NCBI GenBank assembly: GCA_046846435.1
Contig: CP128407.1
Location: forward strand, 124,001 to 188,000
Direction: 5' to 3'
Source: Nanosynbacter sp963524495
GTDB lineage: Bacteria; Patescibacteriota; Saccharimonadia; Saccharimonadales; Saccharimonadaceae
DNA: 64,000 nt
Position numbers and translations under genes: made by a program. The notes under the pieces were generated by a model. It saw nothing but the letters and a program-made list of their open reading frames with translations, was not told the DNA's origin and made no database searches. Positions 55,264 to 63,205 of this stretch are shown here, piece after piece. Numbering within the stretch: the first letter of the stretch is position 1; each line of letters opens with the position of its first letter.

Positions 55264-56048
55264 CCAACCAACAACAAGAATGGCTTGATTTTGCAAAAAG
55301 TGTAGCGCACGAAGCGGGCGACATTATGCAAAAATATTTTGGCAAAAAACCGGATGCTCACTTTAAAGCCGACAATACGATCGTGACCGTTGCCGATGAG
55401 GAAATCAACCAGCTTGTGATCCAGCGAGTAACCGAGCGATATCCAGACCATGATATTGACGGTGAGGAAGCGAGTGACCGCCGTGGCTCGGACTATGTGT
55501 GGGTATGTGACCCGATCGATGGCACGGCGCCTTTTGCGATGGAGCTACCAGTATCGGTCTTCTCGTTGGCATTGGTGATTGATGGTCAGCCGGAAGTTGG
55601 AGTGATTTATGCGCCGTTTAGCGATCATTTGTATTGGGCAGTGCGTGGCCAGGGTGCGTTTATGAATGGTAAACAGATTTACGTGAATAAGAAGACTTTT
55701 GGTGGAATGACTGGGATGAACGTAGATTGGTGGCCGAGTGCCCAGTGGGATATTATGCGGGTGATTCACGATTTAGCGTATAAGAAGGGCGCATACGTCA
55801 CAGCACCAGGAAGCACGACGCACGCGGCAGCCTTAGTAGCGCGTGGTGGATTCGCCGCGTCGGTCTTTGCTGGCACGAAGGGCAAAAATGTTGACATTGC
55901 GGCAGCAAAAGTTATCGTTGAGGAAGCTGGCGGCAAGGTGACTAACCTTTTCGGCCGGGAGCAGCGGTATGATCAGGATATTTGCGGGGCGGTATTAAGC
56001 AATGGAATCGTTCATGAGGAGATAGTGGAGGCGATGAGGAAGCTATGA
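55260..56048 (+). CDS. Inositol-monophosphatase-family phosphatase
   Basis: 262 aa with a GTG start. Metal-binding motifs: DIDGEEAS near 70, VCDPIDGTAPFAM near 86 and VDIAAAKVIVEEAGG near 220. The family includes inositol monophosphatase, CysQ (3'-phosphoadenosine phosphatase) and fructose-bisphosphatase; the substrate cannot be read here. Its neighbours (2H phosphoesterase, NADAR remnant) hint at nucleotide chemistry, so a CysQ-like pAp or NADP phosphatase is one option. Overlaps both adjoining genes. Confidence 0.85.
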   Translation: MTNQQQEWLDFAKSVAHEAGDIMQKYFGKKPDAHFKADNTIVTVADEEINQLVIQRVTERYPDHDIDGEEASDRRGSDYVWVCDPIDGTAPFAMELPVSVFSLALVIDGQPEVGVIYAPFSDHLYWAVRGQGAFMNGKQIYVNKKTFGGMTGMNVDWWPSAQWDIMRVIHDLAYKKGAYVTAPGSTTHAAALVARGGFAASVFAGTKGKNVDIAAAKVIVEEAGGKVTNLFGREQRYDQDICGAVLSNGIVHEEIVEAMRKL

Positions 56049-56986
56049 TTAATGACTTGAAACGGCAGCGTACGAGCTCTGTTGCAAAAATCCGTAACGC
56101 TTTCTCTGTCGGCTGGTCGCGCGAGATGTCCTATTTTGATAATTGGTCACCAAATAATCCAAGTGCTGGAAAGTGTGCAGTTTCAGCGCTCATATTGCAG
56201 GATTATTGTGGCGGTGAGGTACGAAAATGCATGGTGGCTGGTGTGCCTCATTATTTCAATGTTATTAATGACCAGGTGGTCGATAGTACGGCGGGGCAAT
56301 TTGCTGTAGGTGAAATCGAATATCATACATCGACAGTACGTGAAAAGGGGCGGATTCTGAGACACGCAGATACTCTTCAGCGATATGAGTTGTTGCGCAT
56401 GCGGGTGGCGCAATTTCTAGGGAAACTGGATAAGGTGGCTGATGAGATAGCTAGTGTAGATTATGGATGCATGGGTGAAGACTGCCTGCAGGAGCAGATG
56501 ATTTGGTTTGGGGATAATAACGATATTATCATCGTTGGCGAAGCGCCAGCACGAACTGGCTGGGTGAAAAGTGGTGTTGCCTGGCACAATACAGACGGAA
56601 AGCTGCTGCCAAGTGGTGTGATAATGCAAAAACTCCTTTCTATCCTTGATAAGGAGCTCCTGTCGGTGACCTTTTTAGAGGCGATCAAATGCTTTCCGTC
56701 AGATCGTCGTCACCTGAAGAAGCTGGCTCAGCTTTACCAGCCAACTCTCAAGCGGCAAATTAAGATCCTACGTCCAAAACTAGTGCTAACGATGGGAGCT
56801 ATCCCAACGCAGATGCTGATCGATCGGCCGTTTCAGAGACTAACCGACGTTGCAGGGAAGAGTTTTTCTGTTCATGGGACGCGAGTTATACCGATCTTTC
56901 ATCCGTCACCAATATCGCCGCGTGGATACAAGGATAATGTGCCGATTTTTGAGAAGATACAACGTAAAATATGGGAGGAAGTATAA
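56045..56986 (+). CDS. YunG-like domain fused to uracil-DNA-glycosylase-family domain
   Basis: 313 aa. Residues 1-100 match the YunG family (NPSAGKCAVSALILQDYCGGE, HYFNVINDQVVDST). Residues 150-313 match the UDG superfamily: IIIVGEAPARTGWVKSGVAWHN near 160 and IPIFHPSPISPRG near 292, the two active-site loops. I see no family-4 iron-sulfur cysteine set; CMGEDCLQ near 140 is the only pair. It may excise damaged bases. The fusion is uncommon and the role of the YunG part is unknown. Starts within the stop of the phosphatase gene (ATGA). Confidence 0.7.
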   Translation: MINDLKRQRTSSVAKIRNAFSVGWSREMSYFDNWSPNNPSAGKCAVSALILQDYCGGEVRKCMVAGVPHYFNVINDQVVDSTAGQFAVGEIEYHTSTVREKGRILRHADTLQRYELLRMRVAQFLGKLDKVADEIASVDYGCMGEDCLQEQMIWFGDNNDIIIVGEAPARTGWVKSGVAWHNTDGKLLPSGVIMQKLLSILDKELLSVTFLEAIKCFPSDRRHLKKLAQLYQPTLKRQIKILRPKLVLTMGAIPTQMLIDRPFQRLTDVAGKSFSVHGTRVIPIFHPSPISPRGYKDNVPIFEKIQRKIWEEV

Positions 56987-57170
56987 TGAACAAAAACTGC
57001 TTGAAATACTGGACGAAGAGATTGTTGAGGATTCGCCAAAAGATGCTCTGTGGGGCTGGGGTGAGAACCGTGATGGTTGCAATGAGCTGGGCAAAATACG
57101 GATGAAATTACGAAACGAGCTGAATAGTGAAAAGCATGTAATGAATACAAATCAAGGAGGAAACCAATGA
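56937..57170 (+). pseudogene. C-terminal remnant of a NADAR (YbiA-like) protein
   Basis: The frame from 56937 overlaps the preceding gene by 50 bases; the part from about 56967 reads KYNEQKLLEILDEEIVEDS, then PKDALWGWGENRDGCNELGKIRM, the C-terminal half of NADAR domains (usual form VEASPxDxxWGxG...N.LGxxLM). The N-terminal half with the other conserved residues is missing. Its stop overlaps the ileS ATG (ATGA), with AAGGAGG just upstream, so it is still in the translation path. It is either a decayed gene or a short retained piece that couples translation to ileS. Confidence 0.55.
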
Positions 57171-60100
57171 AATTCACACATGGCACACGCCGCCGAGCGG
57201 CAGAATACGAGAAAGATTGGGTGCGGCGCTGGAAGGATGGCCAGACGTTTGAAAAGTCGGTGGCGCAGCGGCCAGCGGATAATGCCTATGTCTTTTATGA
57301 CGGGCCGCCGTTTATCACTGGTGTGCCGCACCACGGAACGTTACTGAGCTCAATCGTCAAGGACGCGGTGCCACGCTATTGGACGATGAAAGGTAAGCGC
57401 GTGGAGCGCCGCTGGGGCTGGGACTGCCATGGGTTGCCGGCAGAGAATTTCGTCGAAAAGCAGATGAATATCGTGGATCGGCGGCAGATTGTGACGAATA
57501 GCGTTAAGCGAGTCAAGCTGGTAAATGATTTCGATAACGCAACGAAAGTTATTACTAAAGTTGCTGGCTGGATGGAGCAGCGAGGCTATGGTAGCAGCAG
57601 CTGGGATGCCGACAACCTAACGCCAGATAAATTAAAAGAGGAATTTGGGAGAGATAATTTTTATGTAGCTTACGATGACGATAAGTTAGTGGGGGGTGTC
57701 GTTATAAGTAATAAGGATATTTATAAGTTTTTTGCTGGCAAAAAGGATAATGGCACGTCGGTTGGTTATCTTTATAAAATGGCGGTACTACCGGAATTCC
57801 AAGGGCAAGGTTATGCGGATGCAGTGTTAAAAGAAGCTTTTCGCTTAAGTAAGCAGGAAGGGGTCAAAGAGATTCGCATAGAGGTTGGCGAGCATCAACC
57901 TAAATTGGTGAATTTGTATGAGCGCAATGGATTTCAAAGAGTTGGTGAGCATGTGTCTATCGAAACAGGGGCTAACTGGTTGCTATATAGCCTTGAAGTG
58001 AGTAGTTATCCGGATGCTGTATATAATCAACCAGCACCACTTGATAAAGACGGTAATCCGCTGCCGGCCATCAGCCTGGAAAAATACATCACCAAGGCGC
58101 GTGAAAGCATGGTGGCGAATAGCGAAACGTGGCAGGGGGTGATCGACCGCATCGGCCGGTGGGTGGACTTTGCGGGTGCCTACCGCACCATGGACAAGGA
58201 CTTTATGGAGAGCGTCTGGTGGGCCTTCAAACAGCTGTATGAAGCCGGCAAAATTTACGAAGGTGAAAAGGTTTTGATGTACGACACCAAGTTCGCTACC
58301 CCTGTCAGCAAGGCTGAGGTGACTATGGACAACGATGCCTACCAAACGGTGACTGACCCGAGTGTGTATGTGAAGTTTAAGCTGGCTGACGACGATGCTG
58401 CTGTCCTCGCTTGGACGACCACGCCATGGACATTGCCAGCTAACCTGATGTTGGCTGTCAATCCAGAGATGACGTATTGCGAAGTGTTGGTGGGGGGTGA
58501 GAAGCTAATTATCGCTGAGGAAGCGTTGGAGCGCACCCTGCAGGATGAAAAGCACCAGTCGCTTGATTACGAAGTATTGCGCACCTTCCCAGGGAGCAAA
58601 TTGGTGGGTAAGAAATACCAGCCGCTCAATACGGGCTCGGACTGGCCAGAGAATGACAAGATTCACACTATTTACGCGGCGGACTTCGTGTCGCATGAGT
58701 CGGGTACGGGCATCGTGCACATTGCGCCGGCCTATGGTGAGGACGACTTTGAGCTCGCCAAACGTTATGGCATTAGTGCCTTCCATGTGATTGACGATAA
58801 CGGCTACTACACTGATGGCACTTACAAAGGCCTGGAGGTGTGGGACAACAACAAGTTCATCGCTAAAGACCTGAAGGAAAAGGGCGCGGTGTGGAAGATC
58901 GAGTACATTCGCCACGAATATCCGTTCAACCCGCGCTCTAAGCAGCGCATCATGTACCGGGCGATTCCGTCGTGGTTCTTTGATATCCAGGGGCAGAAGT
59001 CGCTGATGCTGGAGCAGAACGAGCATATCAATTGGTTCCCGGCTCACCTCAAGCATGGCCGCTTTGCTAAGAACATTGAGCAAGCACCAGATTGGAATCT
59101 GAGCCGCGACCGCTTCTGGGCGACGGCTATGCCGGTGTGGAAGGGCGACCGCGGTACCGTCAAGGTGGTTGGCTCGTACGCGGAGCTGAAGGAGCTGAGC
59201 GGCGTGGAGTTGGATGATTACCACCGCCCGTGGGTGGATGACATCACCTTTGAAATTGACGGCGAAAAGTTTACCCGCATTGATAAGGTGCTGGACTGCT
59301 GGTTTGAGTCAGGTTCAATGCCGTTTGCGCAGCTGCATTATCCGTTTGAAAACCAGGTCAAGTTTGAGCAGAATTACCCGGCGGACTTCATTGTTGAGTA
59401 CATCGGCCAGGTGCGAGCGTGGTTTTACTATGTGCATGCCGTCAACGTCGCCTTGGCCGAAATCGGCGCCTTTGGCGAGGCGGGTGAGCAGCATAAAAAC
59501 GCCTACAGTAACGTCATCACCACCGGTGTGGTGGCGGGCAATGATGGCCGCAAGATGAGTAAATCCCTGGGTAACTTTACCGACCCGAACGAGCTGATGG
59601 ATAAGTTCAGCGCGGATTCCTTACGTTTCCTGCTACTGAGTAGTCCGCTGCTGAACGGTGAGGACTTTGCTCTGCACGATAAGGACGTTGGCGACGTGGC
59701 GCGCAAGCTCAGCATGATTTGGAATATGTATGATTTCTTCACCATGTATGCAGAAGTTGACGAGTTCACATTTCCGTACGATACGGCGTCTTCGGATGCG
59801 TTTCTCGTTCACCGTATCACTAATACGGCTCACTCCGATACTCCCGAATCCTTGTCTCGCACTGGAACTGAGAACTCGTTCCAGATTAGCGTCGATATTG
59901 ATAAATTATCTAACCCTCTCGATATTTGGATTATCAGTCGTTTGCACGAGCTGGTGGCGGAGGTCGAGAAGCAGATGGATGCCTACAATATCCCTGATGC
60001 GCTGAGCCCGATTTTGCCATTCCTCGACGACGCGTCCAACTGGTACGTTCGCCGCAGTCGCCGCCGCTTCTGGAAGTCGGAAGATGATGGTGACAAGAAT

Positions 60101-60805
60101 GATGCTTATCGGACGCTACATTATGTGCTGGTGCGTCTGAGCTATATTCTGGCGCCATTTACGCCGTTCTTGGCCGAGGAGTTGTACCATAATCTGACGG
60201 GCGACGATGAGTCGATTCATCTGAAGGATTGGCTGCCAGCGGGTGCGGTGAACGAGCAGGTTCTAGCCGACATGTCCCGTACGCGTGAATTGATCAACAA
60301 CGGCCTTAGTTTGCGGATGAAGCAGGATGAGCATCAGGTGTCGATCAAGGTTCGCCAACCGCTGCAATGTGCGGCATATGCGGGTGCAAAGCTGGCTGCG
60401 TACTACGAGCAGATCATGGCCGAGGAGCTAAATGTTAAGGAAATTCGCTGGATTGAGAATCTAGACGAACACTTGGCTGATTATGACGTGACCGAGGGTG
60501 TGATCAAGCCAGAGAATTGGATCGAAATTAGCAAGCAATTGACGCCCGAGCTCAAACGCGAAGGTCTGATGCGTGAAGTCATCCGTCACGTGCAGAGTGC
60601 GCGCAAGAAGGCGGGATTGCAAGTGGACGACCGGATTATGCTACAGCTGACGACGAATGACGAGCAACTTCATCAAGCGATCGATGAGCATGCTGAGGTG
60701 ATTGCTACTGAGACGCTGGCGGTGCTTGGCGAGGTGCATGACAACCAGTCGACAGTGACGGTTGAAGGGGCTGAGCTCGAGATTGCTCTTGTTGTTGTAG
60801 AATAG
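57167..60805 (+). CDS. ileS: Isoleucyl-tRNA synthetase with inserted GNAT acetyltransferase domain
   Basis: 1212 aa. Catalytic signature PHHGTLLSS near 54 (HIGH box), WGWDCHGLPAENFVEKQ near 84, and KMSKSLGN near 796. The zinc-less editing and anticodon domains look complete. Between NIVDRRQIVT (about 100-110) and ISLEKYITKARESM (about 302) lies an extra segment of about 185 residues that is a whole GNAT fold, with the acetyl-CoA loop PEFQGQGYADAV near 210 and YERNGFQRVGE near 252. A second, shorter unusual stretch lies at 59779-59910. The GNAT part is visibly A+T-richer, suggesting later insertion. AAGGAGG lies before the start. Confidence 0.93.
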   Translation: MKFTHGTRRRAAEYEKDWVRRWKDGQTFEKSVAQRPADNAYVFYDGPPFITGVPHHGTLLSSIVKDAVPRYWTMKGKRVERRWGWDCHGLPAENFVEKQMNIVDRRQIVTNSVKRVKLVNDFDNATKVITKVAGWMEQRGYGSSSWDADNLTPDKLKEEFGRDNFYVAYDDDKLVGGVVISNKDIYKFFAGKKDNGTSVGYLYKMAVLPEFQGQGYADAVLKEAFRLSKQEGVKEIRIEVGEHQPKLVNLYERNGFQRVGEHVSIETGANWLLYSLEVSSYPDAVYNQPAPLDKDGNPLPAISLEKYITKARESMVANSETWQGVIDRIGRWVDFAGAYRTMDKDFMESVWWAFKQLYEAGKIYEGEKVLMYDTKFATPVSKAEVTMDNDAYQTVTDPSVYVKFKLADDDAAVLAWTTTPWTLPANLMLAVNPEMTYCEVLVGGEKLIIAEEALERTLQDEKHQSLDYEVLRTFPGSKLVGKKYQPLNTGSDWPENDKIHTIYAADFVSHESGTGIVHIAPAYGEDDFELAKRYGISAFHVIDDNGYYTDGTYKGLEVWDNNKFIAKDLKEKGAVWKIEYIRHEYPFNPRSKQRIMYRAIPSWFFDIQGQKSLMLEQNEHINWFPAHLKHGRFAKNIEQAPDWNLSRDRFWATAMPVWKGDRGTVKVVGSYAELKELSGVELDDYHRPWVDDITFEIDGEKFTRIDKVLDCWFESGSMPFAQLHYPFENQVKFEQNYPADFIVEYIGQVRAWFYYVHAVNVALAEIGAFGEAGEQHKNAYSNVITTGVVAGNDGRKMSKSLGNFTDPNELMDKFSADSLRFLLLSSPLLNGEDFALHDKDVGDVARKLSMIWNMYDFFTMYAEVDEFTFPYDTASSDAFLVHRITNTAHSDTPESLSRTGTENSFQISVDIDKLSNPLDIWIISRLHELVAEVEKQMDAYNIPDALSPILPFLDDASNWYVRRSRRRFWKSEDDGDKNDAYRTLHYVLVRLSYILAPFTPFLAEELYHNLTGDDESIHLKDWLPAGAVNEQVLADMSRTRELINNGLSLRMKQDEHQVSIKVRQPLQCAAYAGAKLAAYYEQIMAEELNVKEIRWIENLDEHLADYDVTEGVIKPENWIEISKQLTPELKREGLMREVIRHVQSARKKAGLQVDDRIMLQLTTNDEQLHQAIDEHAEVIATETLAVLGEVHDNQSTVTVEGAELEIALVVVE

Positions 60806-60910
60806 TCATCAGGATAAAAGTTACTACCTCAAAACTAATGCGTGACAAGCGTTTGCTCGGCTGCGCGCCGATCGGACATTCATGACCTTGGCGATCGCCA
60901 TACAACGCGG

Positions 60911-60916
60911 TACAAT
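60911..60916 (+). promoter_or_regulatory. -10 element TACAAT, leaderless start
   Basis: Six bases before ATG 60923, which is therefore preferred over a more upstream in-frame start at 60842. Confidence 0.6.
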
Positions 60917-60922
60917 GGGTCT

Positions 60923-62263
60923 ATGTGTAATCTAGCAGTTCTCAGTCAGTTACTCTTTTTCGCGCGAGCCGGTGGCGGCGGGTCAAGTTCTGGCGGCGGC
61001 GGTGCCGTCCTTTTCGGGATACCGATGGTAGTTGCGATTTCGGTAAGTGGTTTTGTGAAAAAAACTACCCAGTCAAAGATGGCCGCCATAGCGGTCGGGT
61101 TTTTGGCCGGCCTACTTGCCAGCTTGTTCTACCTAATCGGCGGTGTTGTTATTTTTATCCTGGTGGCCATCTCGGCATTGGTCGGTGCGATTATCGGGGC
61201 ATTTACGGATAAGATCAGCCGTTTTCGCAAAGGCAGCGAGGCTGCAAAACAGGCCGTTCAGCAAGCAGCTACCCAGGACAGCGCCTGGAATGAGCAGGGT
61301 ATTGTCAATTATGCAACGACGGTGTTTAATCGGTTTCAGTATGATTGGGAGCGGATGGATTTGCCATCAATTCAGCAATACGTCACGCCGAATTATGCGC
61401 AGCATATAGGACTAATGTTGTATGCTCTACAACAGATGGGGCGAGTCAATCGCATGAAGAATGTGGCGATCAGTGAAGCGATTATCACCCGGGCGTATGA
61501 TGATGCGAATGATCAGAATGACCGAGTAAGTGTGAGTTTTGTTGCCTCGGCAAATGATGAGCTGATTGACGTGGCGAGTGATGCGGTGCTACATCGTGAT
61601 ACGGGCGAGTTTGGTGAGCAGTGGAACTTTGTGCGCTCGGGTGATGGCTGGTTACTGGATAGTATTGATCAGGCAACAGAAGATTCTGCCCAGCTTGTCG
61701 CTTCTATGCAGCAGTTTGCGGCACAATACGACATGTACTTCAGTCCGGACTGGGGGCGGCTACTGCTACCGACCCGCGGTGAATTATTTAAGGGCGGCTT
61801 TAAGGGTACTGACATCAACAACCATATCATCGGGTTCTGGACGGGCAATCTATTAGCGCAGCTATACACCTATGTGGCTGACGCTTCAAATACTGATTCG
61901 GCGACTACATACATTATTGGACAGGTTAATTTACCAAAGTCGTATGGCGGGATTTTAGTGGAGCGTCGGGATTCACGTTTCCTGAAACGGTTTAGGGCGC
62001 CGTCAGGCTATAAAAAAGTAGAACTGGAATGGGGTGACTTTAACAAGCGCTACCAAGTATATGCCACCGATGAGAATCAGGTGACGAGCTTTGAGCTGCT
62101 CAATCCAAGTTTCATGGCATGGTTGTATGATCAAGATATTAAGGTTAATATTGAGGTGGTAGATAATATTGTTTATCTCTATGCCAAAATTTCCACTGGC
62201 GAGATGCGCTACGCGGAGATGATGGATATTTTGCAGAAATCACATAAAGAACTCAAGATGTAA
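60923..62263 (+). CDS. Membrane protein with Tim44/DUF3137-like domain (446 aa)
   Basis: Starts MCNLAVLSQLLFFARAGGGGSSSGGGG, a short hydrophobic piece and a glycine linker as in other Tim44-like bacterial proteins. Two or three membrane helices lie at about 30-90. Residues 125-265 form a Tim44-like domain (NYATTVFNRFQYDWERMDL, then FVASANDELIDV and GEQWNFVRSGDGWLLDSI). The C-terminal part (300-440) resembles DUF3137 (LVERRDSRFLKRFRA, YQVYATDENQ). The role is unclear, perhaps envelope assembly. galU follows nine bases later with AAGGAGGAAAT. Confidence 0.7.
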   Translation: MCNLAVLSQLLFFARAGGGGSSSGGGGAVLFGIPMVVAISVSGFVKKTTQSKMAAIAVGFLAGLLASLFYLIGGVVIFILVAISALVGAIIGAFTDKISRFRKGSEAAKQAVQQAATQDSAWNEQGIVNYATTVFNRFQYDWERMDLPSIQQYVTPNYAQHIGLMLYALQQMGRVNRMKNVAISEAIITRAYDDANDQNDRVSVSFVASANDELIDVASDAVLHRDTGEFGEQWNFVRSGDGWLLDSIDQATEDSAQLVASMQQFAAQYDMYFSPDWGRLLLPTRGELFKGGFKGTDINNHIIGFWTGNLLAQLYTYVADASNTDSATTYIIGQVNLPKSYGGILVERRDSRFLKRFRAPSGYKKVELEWGDFNKRYQVYATDENQVTSFELLNPSFMAWLYDQDIKVNIEVVDNIVYLYAKISTGEMRYAEMMDILQKSHKELKM

Positions 62264-62272
62264 GGAGGAAAT

Positions 62273-63103
62273 ATGATTACCAAAGCTATTATTCCGGTCG
62301 CTGGTTGGGGCACACGAATGCTACCAATTACTAAATCAATTGAAAAATGCATGCTGCCAATTGGTAATCGACCGCTGATTGATTATGTGGTGCAGGACTG
62401 CTTGGCGGCCGGCGTGCGTGAGCTGATTTTTGTGGTTGGCGAGCAGAGTTCACAACTAGAGAGCTATTATCGGAGCAATATTTTGCTCAACGATTATTTG
62501 CGGAGCAAGGGCAAAGATGACAAGTTAGCCCTGGTAGCGCCGATTGATGCGAAGCTTCACTTTGTGACGCAACCGAGCTATGGTAAGTACGGATCAGCGG
62601 TACCGGTAGCCTTGGCGGCGGACTATATCGAGGACGGTGAGTCGGCAGTTGTGCTGATGGGCGATGACTTTATATATAATGCCGACGGCTCAAGCGAAGT
62701 AGCGCGGTTGATAGCAGCAACACCAGACGGTCAGTGCAGTCTATTAGTCCAGGAAGTGCCAGGTGATGACATTAGCCGGTATGGGGCGATTATGATGGAC
62801 GAGGATGGTAACTTTGTAGAGATTGTTGAAAAACCGAAGCCAGAAGAGGCGCCAAGTCACTTTGCCAACACCGGTAAGTACGTTCTCACCAAACAAGTGA
62901 TTCAGTCTTGTGCCGATGTTGAAATATCGCCGCGTGGTGAGTATGAATTAACTGATGCAGTCAGTAATTATGCTCGGGCCGGCGGTGTCGTCAAGGTTGT
63001 GCCAGCGGTAGGTATGCATTTGGACGGCGGTAACGTCGATGGTTGGCTGCATGCGAACAATGTAGTGTGTGGGCGATCTGGATCATGTTCGTGTGAAATC
63101 TGA
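62273..63103 (+). CDS. galU: UTP-glucose-1-phosphate uridylyltransferase
   Basis: 276 aa. The nucleotide-binding motif GWGTRMLPITKSIEK opens the protein; GKYGSAVPVALA near 105, VLMGDDFIYN near 128 and EIVEKPKPEEAPS near 183 are conserved. It makes UDP-glucose for surface polysaccharides. The end (GRSGSCSCEI) is odd and cysteine-bearing. Probably cotranscribed with the preceding membrane protein. Confidence 0.92.
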   Translation: MITKAIIPVAGWGTRMLPITKSIEKCMLPIGNRPLIDYVVQDCLAAGVRELIFVVGEQSSQLESYYRSNILLNDYLRSKGKDDKLALVAPIDAKLHFVTQPSYGKYGSAVPVALAADYIEDGESAVVLMGDDFIYNADGSSEVARLIAATPDGQCSLLVQEVPGDDISRYGAIMMDEDGNFVEIVEKPKPEEAPSHFANTGKYVLTKQVIQSCADVEISPRGEYELTDAVSNYARAGGVVKVVPAVGMHLDGGNVDGWLHANNVVCGRSGSCSCEI

Positions 63104-63120
63104 TCGAGTATGATTTTTAC

Positions 63121-63149
63121 TTGCCAGACGCTTATGCTTAGCGTATAAT
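63121..63149 (+). promoter_or_regulatory. Promoter of BspA-type gene
   Basis: TTGCCA (63121-63126), 17 bases, TATAAT (63144-63149), giving a leader of about 50 bases. Confidence 0.7.
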
Positions 63150-63205
63150 GTAGGCGTTAGTACTCTAAATACTGAAATATACAATAATAACAGGGGGCAT
63201 CACGC

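Noticed and set aside
60842..60922. 27-codon N-terminal extension of the Tim44/DUF3137-like protein
   Set aside because: It contains the -10 element of the gene and reads as non-family sequence; ATG 60923 is preferred.
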